NCBI GenBank assembly: GCA_002479785.1
Contig: DLPD01000018.1
Coordinates: 201,090 to 209,634 of the forward strand
DNA: 8,545 nt
Direction of reading: 5' to 3'
From: Cytophagaceae bacterium UBA7467
GTDB taxonomy: Bacteria; Bacteroidota; Bacteroidia; Cytophagales; Spirosomataceae
Shown here: positions 1-6,553 of the stretch, piece after piece
How the letters are laid out: each line of letters opens with the position of its first letter
Numbering within the stretch: the first letter of the stretch is position 1
Position numbers and translations under genes: made by a program
Notes under the pieces: generated by a model
The model's database searches: none
The model's input: only the letters and a program-made list of their open reading frames with translations
What the model was told of the DNA's origin: nothing

Positions 1-434
1 TCTGCTGTATTCCACCAATATTTATAGGAAAGGGGAGAGGTCGAAATACCTCCTTCCGTATCGGTTAGCAAGGAAGCTAAAATACGAGCTAAACGAATGG
101 TATAATCCCTTCTTTCTGTCGTAGTCCAATCAGGCGCATGTACTTGATCTTTTACGATGGTATGGTGAAAACCTCCGTATGGGAATCCATTGAGGGTGAA
201 AACGTAGAGATTCTGTTCAGTAAGCCATGATTGCAAGGCTTTTAATTCTGCAGGATCTTGTAAATCTATACTAGCCTGATTCGCAAAGCGTAGACCCAAA
301 CCCATTGGCTGATCCGGCGAAACCTGTGCCTTTACTGACGGAACGTGCTGCTTTAATTGGGCAAAATGTTCTGACCAAATCTCTCCGGTATGAATATTGC
401 TACAATAACTCAGGTGTCCGTAAGGCGTTTTCAT
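1..434 (-). CDS. eboE: EboE, TIM-barrel 'metabolite traffic' protein (5' part only; runs off left edge)
   Basis: I translated this partial gene directly. It starts with ATG at 434 and stays open for 144 codons to the window edge. The N-terminus MKTPYGHLSYCSNIHTGE, the segment KAQVSPDQP, the block NGFPYGGFH (residues 82-90) and GGISTSPLSYK (about 128-138) match what I recall of the EboE family. EboE proteins are xylose isomerase-like TIM barrels of roughly 400 residues, so about a third of the protein is visible. The enzymatic activity of EboE is not established; the family name comes from a proposed role in moving or processing the ebo metabolite. The ATG lies one base after the eboD stop codon, so translation is probably coupled. 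It is the fifth gene of the operon. Metal-binding residues of the barrel would lie mostly outside the window, so catalytic competence cannot be judged. Confidence 0.9.
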   Translation of the reverse strand, partial: MKTPYGHLSYCSNIHTGEIWSEHFAQLKQHVPSVKAQVSPDQPMGLGLRFANQASIDLQDPAELKALQSWLTEQNLYVFTLNGFPYGGFHHTIVKDQVHAPDWTTTERRDYTIRLARILASLLTDTEGGISTSPLSYKYWWNTA

Positions 435-435
435 T

Positions 436-1581
436 TTAAGCGATTTGTTCCAAGTAATCGACGGATTTTTTAATAAGGTCAAAATCCATTTCGTGCACTT
501 CCACTCCTTTGCCAACTCGTTCTAGCAAGGTGATGGTTAATTGTCCGCCTAAATGTTCTCTGAACTCATTTAATCCATTGGTTAAATTAATTTTGTCGTT
601 TTCTGCCAAAGCAGGATGAAAAATAGCAAAACCTAATTTCTTCAATAAGTGTATGATTCTGTCTACCTCCTCCTTCATCAAATGACCAATTAAGTGAGAA
701 TAGACGCTATCTAAGGCAATTCCAATGGCCACCGCTTCTCCGTGACGAATCTTGAAATCACTTAAATATTCTAATTTATGCGCTGCCCAATGTCCAAAAT
801 CCAAAGGTCTGGCAGATCCTAATTCAAATGGATCTCCACTAGCGATATGTTGCATGTGCAGCGAAGCACAGCGGTAAATCTGCTCAATCATGACCGACTT
901 GTCGCGTTGATTCATCGCATCCGCATTTTCTTCTAACCAGGTAAAAAAGCTGATATCCTTAATGAGCGACACTTTAATCGCTTCCGCAATACCGGAACGC
1001 CAATCACGTTCCCCTAAACTCTCTAGAAAGGAATAATCATTAAACACAGCTACAGGTGGTGCGAATGTCCCTAGGAAATTTTTCTTACCTAGGTAATTGA
1101 CGCTGTTTTTAACTCCTACACCCGAATCGTTTTGGGATAATACTGTCGTAGGGATTCGAATGAATTTCACACCTCGATGAGTGATGGCAGCCGCATATCC
1201 GGCCATATCTAGGAATGCCCCGCCACCGATGCAGGCCACAAAGGAGTGACGATCAATTCCATGCTCATCCAATGCCCGAATCACCTCTTCGTAAAAACGA
1301 GGGTCATTTTTGCACACCTCTCCACCCGGTAGTACCAAGATTTCTGGTGCTAAATCAGCGGGAGAATGGTATTGAAAATAGTGGACAATTTCTGCGGTTA
1401 ATTCAGTCTGAATTTCCGTTATCCCTTTATCGAGTACAAAAAGAATCTTTTTGCGAAAGCTCGGGTTGCCAAAGTTTTGGACAAAATCAGCAAAAACGCG
1501 ATTTTCCGGCGCAAATATACGTTCCGTGAAGAATACCTCGTAGGAATAGGGTACCTGAAAATGTTGTTTTAACGATTGCAT
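436..1581 (-). CDS. eboD: EboD, sugar phosphate cyclase / 3-dehydroquinate synthase homologue
   Basis: This 381-residue protein belongs to the sugar phosphate cyclase superfamily, whose members turn a phosphorylated sugar into a carbocycle using NAD+ and a divalent metal. The nucleotide-binding signature CIGGGAFLD is at residues 117-125, followed by RIPTTVLSQNDSG (142-154) and KNFLGTFAPP (167-176). The three expected zinc ligands are present: E200 in SGIAEAIK, H264 in DFGHWAAHKLE and H280 in RHGEAVAIG. The 16-residue spacing of the two histidines matches the family. The length is close to that of AroB (about 360), with a short N-terminal addition. It is not the housekeeping aroB judging by its position: it sits 4 bp after eboC and 1 bp before eboE in an ebo operon. 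The chemical product is unknown; 3-dehydroquinate or a valiolone-like cyclitol are both possible. It probably acts in the cytosol and supplies the small-molecule core of the ebo product. Family assignment is strong, substrate is inference. Confidence 0.93.
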   Translation of the reverse strand: MQSLKQHFQVPYSYEVFFTERIFAPENRVFADFVQNFGNPSFRKKILFVLDKGITEIQTELTAEIVHYFQYHSPADLAPEILVLPGGEVCKNDPRFYEEVIRALDEHGIDRHSFVACIGGGAFLDMAGYAAAITHRGVKFIRIPTTVLSQNDSGVGVKNSVNYLGKKNFLGTFAPPVAVFNDYSFLESLGERDWRSGIAEAIKVSLIKDISFFTWLEENADAMNQRDKSVMIEQIYRCASLHMQHIASGDPFELGSARPLDFGHWAAHKLEYLSDFKIRHGEAVAIGIALDSVYSHLIGHLMKEEVDRIIHLLKKLGFAIFHPALAENDKINLTNGLNEFREHLGGQLTITLLERVGKGVEVHEMDFDLIKKSVDYLEQIA

Positions 1582-1585
1582 AGGT

Positions 1586-2461
1586 TTACGTAACGGCGAA
1601 TTTTTTAGCTAAACCCAAAGATACGGGTAATAAGGCTAAAACAAAGAGGGCGACGATCCATTGTCCGCTAGATGCCACCCACGCTGCATTCATCAATATA
1701 AGTGTCAAAACACCTGTTTTTACTGTTAATCCAATGTTTTTACCAACTGGATTTTCTATCGCCATACGTAGTTTTCTGAAAATCAGGATAAAGTGGGCCA
1801 AGACAAAGATGAAAGCAAATTCGATTTTCTCTGAGAAAAAAAGCTGGGAAGCATGTACCACCAGAAATAAAAAGCCGGCAAAATAAAGTGTAATCGCCTT
1901 GCCTCCATGCACTTCTCCGCGACTCACTAGTGTAATGGCCGCTATGTAAATCAAAGGAATCGCGATCACCGGGAAGTGTTCTAACACGCCTAATTCATAC
2001 ACACTCATCCCTAAAAGAAGATTAAATGCGCGGCACAGACCCATATTGATAGGTCCAAAAATCCGCATATGTTTCCCTTTCCAATCGTAGAAAAGGGCGA
2101 ATAGGGTAACAAAAACAGCCACAATTCCACTTAATCGACTTTGCCAAAAGGCCAAAAATATTCCTAGTGCTAATAACACAATTCCCCCAAAAATGGCTTC
2201 TGAACGTTTGATTCTGCCACTCGGCAAGGCTCTTTCGGGTCTTTCGACGGAATCCAATTCGTAATCAAAGACATCATTAAATACCACTCCACCCGCATAC
2301 AAACACATGCTGGATAGGCCCAAGAAAAGGGCAGGGTAGAACTGGTAGTCTAATCGACCAAAAACAAAGCCCACAATAGCTAGCCCCGCCATGATATCAG
2401 ATAGGGCAGTGACCACATTCGCTGGTCGGGTTAATTCAATAAAAGCTCTGATTTTAGACAT
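1586..2461 (-). CDS. eboC: EboC, UbiA-like membrane prenyltransferase
   Basis: This 291-residue, strongly hydrophobic protein has about nine membrane segments and belongs to the UbiA superfamily, which transfers polyprenyl groups from prenyl diphosphates to small acceptors in the membrane. The N-terminal ELTRPANVV (9-17) and the first aspartate-rich motif NDVFDYELD (62-70) are typical. They are followed by ERPERALPSGRI (73-84), a loop signature seen across the superfamily, and YDWKGK (125-130). The second aspartate-rich motif normally found between helices 6 and 7 is not visible; that loop instead reads SRGEVHGGK (180-188). The start ATG overlaps the eboB stop codon by one base (TAATG), and eboD follows after 4 bp, so coupling to both neighbours is likely. 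In context it would attach a lipid or prenyl chain to the metabolite made with EboD. That role is inferred from family and neighbourhood only. The acceptor and donor are unknown. Confidence 0.92.
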   Translation of the reverse strand: MSKIRAFIELTRPANVVTALSDIMAGLAIVGFVFGRLDYQFYPALFLGLSSMCLYAGGVVFNDVFDYELDSVERPERALPSGRIKRSEAIFGGIVLLALGIFLAFWQSRLSGIVAVFVTLFALFYDWKGKHMRIFGPINMGLCRAFNLLLGMSVYELGVLEHFPVIAIPLIYIAAITLVSRGEVHGGKAITLYFAGFLFLVVHASQLFFSEKIEFAFIFVLAHFILIFRKLRMAIENPVGKNIGLTVKTGVLTLILMNAAWVASSGQWIVALFVLALLPVSLGLAKKFAVT

Positions 2462-3480
2462 TAGCGAATAAAGATCGAGTTTTTGTCCACGCGGGGAGCT
2501 TGACCGCCACGTAATACCGTATTGCCATTAAATTTCAAGGATTGATCGATCTCTAATCCATGAATGAAATCTTGCTCGTTGATTTGTCCACTCTGGGCGA
2601 AAGAATCGAGGGCATTTTGGTAGGTAACTTTTTGGATATCCGCATCAGAAATCCCTTTGATTTTCATCAATGCCGCCGTTTTCGGAATCGCCAAAGGATC
2701 TGAAATTCCCCAATCCGCCGCTGAATTCACCATGATGCGTTCTGATCCATATTGCTTTACAATCTCGACCATCCGTTCATTACCCATTTTTGTAAATGGG
2801 TAAATAGTGAATGCTGCGTAAAAACCTTGGTCTAAAACGGACTTCACCGTTTCTTCGTTATTGTGGTCAATCACGACCATATGGGGAGCTAAACCATGTT
2901 CTAAAGCAATCGCCATACTGCGTTCCGTTCCTTTTTTCTTGTCGCGGTGCGGTGTATGCACTTGGACGGGTAAGCCCATCTCTTTCGCAAGCTCTAATTG
3001 AGCTCTGTAGTATTTTTCCTCTGCCGCTGTTTGGTCATCAAAACCGATTTCGCCTACTCCCACAACACCCTCTTTCTGTAAAAACAAGGGCAGGATTTCC
3101 ATCACCTCCTCAGCTAAGGCTTCATTATTAGCCTCTCTTGAGTTTAAGCCGATCGTACAATAATGCTTTATGCCAAACTGAGACGATCTAAAACGCTCCC
3201 AACCCACTAAGCTCGCAAAATAGTCCTTGAAAGAAGCTAGCCCTGTGCGCGGTTGCCCTAGCCAAAAGGCTGGTTCAATGATGGCCACCACCCCTGCATC
3301 TGCCAGAGCTTGGTAATCATCCGTCGTACGGGAAGTCATGTGCACATGAGGGTCGAAGAATTTCATCCCCTGTGTATAGGCCGCAAATCCGCCGTCTACT
3401 TCGTGTGCGGTTTGTTTTTCTTCCGTCGATCCCTCGAAATGGGAGGGATTTAATTTTTGTTCATTGGGGTTTTGGCACAT
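2461..3480 (-). CDS. eboB: EboB, TatD-family metal-dependent hydrolase
   Basis: This is a 339-residue TIM-barrel hydrolase of the TatD/amidohydrolase type. The metal-binding set is complete: HxH (H45, H47 in FFDPHVHM), E144 in GVGEIGFDD, H175 in VHTPHRD, H206 in VIDHNNEE and D256 in NSAADWG. The C-terminal tail NTVLRGGQAP (320-329) is also characteristic of EboB. Known TatD enzymes act as DNases or on ester or amide bonds; the substrate of EboB is not known. The start is ambiguous. ATG at 3480 lies one base after the eboA stop and fits the tight spacing of the operon, but it gives a polar 38-residue extension that I do not recall in homologues. These usually begin at the MKF.DPH motif, which here would mean ATG at 3366. 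Neither start has a good Shine-Dalgarno sequence. The gene ends overlapping eboC by one base. Family confidence is high; the first 38 residues are uncertain. Confidence 0.92.
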   Translation of the reverse strand: MCQNPNEQKLNPSHFEGSTEEKQTAHEVDGGFAAYTQGMKFFDPHVHMTSRTTDDYQALADAGVVAIIEPAFWLGQPRTGLASFKDYFASLVGWERFRSSQFGIKHYCTIGLNSREANNEALAEEVMEILPLFLQKEGVVGVGEIGFDDQTAAEEKYYRAQLELAKEMGLPVQVHTPHRDKKKGTERSMAIALEHGLAPHMVVIDHNNEETVKSVLDQGFYAAFTIYPFTKMGNERMVEIVKQYGSERIMVNSAADWGISDPLAIPKTAALMKIKGISDADIQKVTYQNALDSFAQSGQINEQDFIHGLEIDQSLKFNGNTVLRGGQAPRVDKNSIFIR

Positions 3481-3481
3481 A

Positions 3482-4237
3482 TTAATAGGCTTTTTCTTCT
3501 CTTTCTAAGACCTTCCAGGCTTCTAGAGGGCTATTTTTTTGGATTAATTCTGCGGCTATTCGATCATTTGGATCAGAACTTTCTTGAAGTCTTTTTAAAT
3601 CTTGTTCTTTTGTATTTGTCTGGAAGTTTCGGATTAATCGCCAAACTTGCGATGGCACTCGTCTTCCTGCTGCCCACCTTTCGTGTGCAAAGTCTGCCAG
3701 GGTATCAGCTAAAGCTTGATTTGCTCGTTCATCTAATCCTTCAATTAAATGAATAGGTTTATCATTGAAAATACATTTTAAGACTAATTGGTTCCAGGCT
3801 AATTCCGAAAAATAGGCTTTAGGATAAGGATTGCCAAAGGCAATGGCATCAAAAACTGGCCCCATATTAGACCTAACCGCATCAGTAGCCCGATGTAACC
3901 ATATTTCCGGCGTAGGTAAAACGGGCAAGGCGCGGTAAAGTGCAACTAATTCATTCATTTCCGCCGTATCAAACAACGTTTCGATTCGGGATTTTCCGTC
4001 TTCTTTTTCTGCTAAATGAATGAGTAAATATACCCGTACAAGCTGATCAAGCGTGCTATTGTGCCAATTCCAACCTGGGATAATACCAACCGGGGTTTTA
4101 GCTATCTGTCTTGGAGCTATTACAAAGGCCAAAGACAAGCCTTTAGAATCAGCTTTCAATTTATCCTCTAACCAAGCTAATTCAGTTGAACTAGCCAATG
4201 ACTGAATGGACTGATTTAGAAGTTCGGCGGTATTCAA
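3482..4237 (-). CDS. eboA: EboA domain-containing protein, first gene of the ebo operon (TTG start)
   Basis: This 251-residue soluble protein has no enzyme signature that I recognise. It matches the EboA family by LYRALPVLPTPEIWLHRATD (central), followed by VRSNMGPVFDAIAFGNPYP, WNQLVLKCIFNDKPIH and GLDERAN, ending in an acidic and basic C-terminal helix. There is no signal peptide or membrane segment, so it is probably cytosolic. The start codon is TTG at 4237-4235. The in-frame stop TGA at 4258-4256 rules out an upstream ATG, and the next ATG is about 93 codons inside the conserved region. It heads the minus-strand operon and is divergent from the radical SAM gene across a 119-bp gap. The stop codon is one base before the eboB start. 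What EboA does is unknown; its constant association with EboB to EboE suggests a shared pathway. The uncommon start codon could keep its level low relative to downstream genes, which is inference. Confidence 0.9.
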   Translation of the reverse strand: MNTAELLNQSIQSLASSTELAWLEDKLKADSKGLSLAFVIAPRQIAKTPVGIIPGWNWHNSTLDQLVRVYLLIHLAEKEDGKSRIETLFDTAEMNELVALYRALPVLPTPEIWLHRATDAVRSNMGPVFDAIAFGNPYPKAYFSELAWNQLVLKCIFNDKPIHLIEGLDERANQALADTLADFAHERWAAGRRVPSQVWRLIRNFQTNTKEQDLKRLQESSDPNDRIAAELIQKNSPLEAWKVLEREEKAY

Positions 4238-4260
4238 TTTTGAAATAGGTTTAATTCATC

Positions 4261-4291
4261 ACTATGAACGAATTTACTAAAAAAATGTCAA
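4261..4291 (-). promoter_or_regulatory. Weak candidate promoter for the ebo operon
   Basis: On the minus strand, TTGACA (4291-4286) is followed after 19 bases by CATAGT (4266-4261), about 25 bp before the eboA TTG start. The first hexamer is a perfect match to the general -35 consensus, but Bacteroidota sigma factors prefer a TAnnTTTG box, and only a loose copy, TAAATTCG, is seen here at an unsuitable distance. The rest of the 119-bp divergent gap between eboA and the radical SAM gene holds no operator-like palindrome that I could see. The assignment is therefore tentative. Confidence 0.25.
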
Positions 4292-4356
4292 TTCATTCCT
4301 GATTTTTGGCAGGATATTCAATAGGTTAAGCCCCTAAATTCCCCTAATTTTACATT

Positions 4357-6204
4357 ATGGAAGAAAGACCGATAACTGACTGGCTGCCCCTAACCAAGAA
4401 AGAGGTAGAAAAACGTGGCTGGGAGGAACTGGACGTGATTTTAATTTCAGGTGATGCCTATGTGGATCACCCGGCATTTGGTACGGCGGTTATCGGTAGA
4501 ATCATGGAAAGTGAAGGTTTGAAGGTGGGAATCGTCGCACAGCCAAACTGGAAAGATGATTTACGTGATTTTAAGAAATTAGGTAAGCCTAAATATTTCT
4601 TTGGGGTAACAGCTGGATGTATGGATTCGATGGTGAATCACTACACCGCTAACAAACGTTTACGTTCGAATGATTCCTATACTCCAGGTGGAGAAGCAGG
4701 TTTTAGACCAGATTATGCTACCACCGTATACACGAAGATTTTAAAAGAAATTTACCCTGATGTACCCGTATTAATCGGTGGCATCGAGGCCTCTCTTCGT
4801 CGAGTAACGCATTATGACTACTGGGCGGATAAGTTATTCCCTTCTATTTTAGTTGATTCTGGTGCCGATATGTTGGTATATGGAATGGGAGAACAACCTT
4901 TGCGTGAGATTATTCGTGGGGTGAAAGAAGGGAATAAATTGGGTGATTTGACACATATCAATCAAGTTGCATTCTTGCATAAAACGGCTCCAGCCTGTGA
5001 TTGGGAAACAGTTGAGTTAGCGAGTCACGAAGATTGTTTAGAGGACAAAATTAAATATGCCGCTAACTTTAAGATTGTAGAAGTTGAATCTAATAAATGG
5101 CAAGCTAACCGAATCATTCAAAAAGTAGGAGAGGATGTATTAGTCATTAATCCTCCTTTTAAAACGATGGAGGAGGTTGAAATGGATAAATCATTTGATC
5201 TTCCATACACGCGTTTGCCACATCCGAAATACAGAAAGCGTGGACCTATTCCTGCTTTTGAGATGATTAAATTCTCGGTCAATATGCACCGCGGATGTTT
5301 TGGCGGATGTAGTTTCTGTACGATCTCAGCCCACCAAGGCAAGTTTATTGCCTCTAGAAGTGAGAAATCGATCATGAAGGAGGTCGAGCAAATTACCAAA
5401 GCACCAGATTTCAAAGGCTATATTTCTGACTTAGGAGGTCCGTCTGCGAACATGTACAGAATGAAGGGAAAGGACGAGGAGATTTGTGCTCGTTGTGTCA
5501 GCCCTTCATGTATCCACCCAGTTATTTGTAATAACTTAGATACTTCACACAAACCTTTGACGGAAATTTACCGAAAAGTAGATAAGCATCCTGCCATTAA
5601 AAAGGCCTTTGTAGGATCTGGGGTTCGTTATGATCTTTTGGTAGATGACTTTAATAAGAACAACCAGGATGGTAACCACGACGAATACATGGAGCAATTG
5701 ATTACGCGCCACGTTTCAGGTCGTTTAAAAGTGGCTCCTGAACATACGTCAGATGCAACATTGCGTATTATGCGGAAGCCATCATTCAAGTATTTCCATG
5801 CATTTAAGAAGAAATATGATGAAATTTCTGCCAAATTTGGGCTAAAACAACCCCTCATTCCCTATTTCATTTCTTCTCACCCCGGTTGTGAGGAAGAAGA
5901 TATGGCTAACCTAGCCGCGGAAACAAAGGATTTGGGTTTTCACTTAGAGCAGGTTCAGGATTTTACACCTACACCTATGACAGTGGCAGAGGTAATTTAT
6001 TATTCTGGTGTTCATCCTTATACCTTGCAACCTGTAAAAACGGCCAAAACTAGGGAAGAAAAGCAAAATCAAAACAAGTACTTCTTTTGGTATAAGCCAG
6101 AGTACAAAGATTGGATTCGGAATCGTTTGACACAATTAAAGCGTCCTGATTTGGCTCAGCGCCTTTTAGGATTTAGAAATAACAAAAATGGCTGGACTAA
6201 ATAA
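4357..6204 (+). CDS. ygiQ: YgiQ-family radical SAM protein
   Basis: This 615-residue protein is a full-length member of the YgiQ (UPF0313) radical SAM family. The N-terminal region (about 1-200) carries RPITDWLPLTKKE, ISGDAYVDHPAFG, GVTAGCMDSMVNHYTANKR and IGGIEASLRR, all characteristic of the family and placed in a cobalamin-binding-like fold. The radical SAM [4Fe-4S] motif CxxxCxxC is formed by C314, C318 and C321 in RGCFGGCSFC. A second cysteine group, C377, C380, C385 and C391, follows in the insertion that YgiQ proteins share, and probably binds another cluster or metal. The C-terminal part contains GRLKVAPEHTSD and QVQDFTPTPMTVAE. The reaction is not known, so the name indicates family only. 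ATG at 4357 aligns with the usual N-terminus MxxRPITDW. The gene is divergent from the ebo operon, and nothing in the sequence links it to ebo function. The phnA-like gene follows after 38 bp. Confidence 0.95.
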   Translation: MEERPITDWLPLTKKEVEKRGWEELDVILISGDAYVDHPAFGTAVIGRIMESEGLKVGIVAQPNWKDDLRDFKKLGKPKYFFGVTAGCMDSMVNHYTANKRLRSNDSYTPGGEAGFRPDYATTVYTKILKEIYPDVPVLIGGIEASLRRVTHYDYWADKLFPSILVDSGADMLVYGMGEQPLREIIRGVKEGNKLGDLTHINQVAFLHKTAPACDWETVELASHEDCLEDKIKYAANFKIVEVESNKWQANRIIQKVGEDVLVINPPFKTMEEVEMDKSFDLPYTRLPHPKYRKRGPIPAFEMIKFSVNMHRGCFGGCSFCTISAHQGKFIASRSEKSIMKEVEQITKAPDFKGYISDLGGPSANMYRMKGKDEEICARCVSPSCIHPVICNNLDTSHKPLTEIYRKVDKHPAIKKAFVGSGVRYDLLVDDFNKNNQDGNHDEYMEQLITRHVSGRLKVAPEHTSDATLRIMRKPSFKYFHAFKKKYDEISAKFGLKQPLIPYFISSHPGCEEEDMANLAAETKDLGFHLEQVQDFTPTPMTVAEVIYYSGVHPYTLQPVKTAKTREEKQNQNKYFFWYKPEYKDWIRNRLTQLKRPDLAQRLLGFRNNKNGWTK

Positions 6205-6242
6205 GCTAGCTTTTCATTAATTAACCAAAAAACAATAAAACA

Positions 6243-6470
6243 ATGGATGAGAATGAAGAATTAATCGTACGCGATAGCAATGGTGCTGTTTTGAAAGATG
6301 GCGATTCGGTTACTGTAATTAAAGATTTAAAGGTTCGCGGATCATCTAGTGTGATCAAACGGGGTACGATGGTTAAAAACATTCGTTTAACGGACGATGC
6401 TGATGAGATTGAAGGCAAAGTAGAGAAATCGATGATGGTTTTACGTACGGAGTTTTTGAAGAAAGCATAA
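6243..6470 (+). CDS. PhnA/YjdM-type small protein without zinc ribbon
   Basis: This 75-residue protein matches the C-terminal PhnA domain of Escherichia coli YjdM. The shared pattern is VRDSNGAVLKDGDSVTVIKD followed by LKVRGSSSVIKRGT, VKNIRL and a C-terminal LRTEFLKK. YjdM is about 111 residues and begins with a four-cysteine zinc ribbon; this protein has no cysteine at all and starts straight at the domain. Short forms like this are, as far as I recall, common in Bacteroidota, so it is probably an intact gene and not a fragment. The domain is an SH3-like barrel of unknown activity; the family name 'alkylphosphonate utilisation' reflects old gene order in E. coli and should not be read as a function. 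The start ATG is preceded by an A-rich stretch (CCAAAAAACAATAAAACA) instead of a Shine-Dalgarno sequence. It could be cotranscribed with ygiQ, 38 bp upstream. Confidence 0.85.
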   Translation: MDENEELIVRDSNGAVLKDGDSVTVIKDLKVRGSSSVIKRGTMVKNIRLTDDADEIEGKVEKSMMVLRTEFLKKA

Positions 6471-6473
6471 TAC

Positions 6474-6508
6474 AGACAGCAGTGGTCAGCCGACGGTGGT
6501 CAGTGGTG
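6474..6508 (+). repeat. Degenerate heptad repeat, AGTGGTC type
   Basis: Five consecutive 7-nt units can be read just after the phnA-like stop codon: AGACAGC, AGTGGTC, AGCCGAC, GGTGGTC, AGTGGTG. The G/C-richness differs from the A/T-rich flanks. The units are imperfect but keep the 7-nt phase. There is no spacer structure and no coding signal; a GTG in the repeat opens the frame of the next gene but is unlikely to be its start. The remaining 45 bp up to the next gene (6509-6553) are A/T-rich leader with no clear promoter box. Confidence 0.6.
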
Positions 6509-6553
6509 CAACCTTTTATTCACTTATTGCAATTGATTCAAAAATTTAAAATC

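Noticed and set aside
1215..1529. Plus-strand open frame opposite eboD, and similar open frames opposite eboB, eboA and ygiQ
   Set aside because: They lie fully inside strongly conserved genes on the other strand, have low-complexity or implausible protein sequences, and show no family signature.
436..1581. Housekeeping aroB (3-dehydroquinate synthase of the shikimate pathway)
   Set aside because: Sequence family fits, but the tight position between eboC and eboE and the EboD-like length and motifs make the ebo role much more likely.
4345..4352. TAATTTTA as a -7 promoter box for ygiQ
   Set aside because: It is only 4 bp before the ATG, lacks the final G, and no TTG is found at the right distance upstream (nearest at 4306-4308).
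6203..6212. Perfect 10-bp palindrome AAGCTAGCTT at the ygiQ stop codon
   Set aside because: Too short with no loop and no following T-tract of useful length; not enough for a terminator or operator call.
6482..6553. In-frame GTG start 24 codons upstream of the exported protein gene
   Set aside because: The GTG lies in a heptad repeat, the added residues are basic and unlike a signal peptide, and ATG at 6554 gives a normal exported N-terminus.
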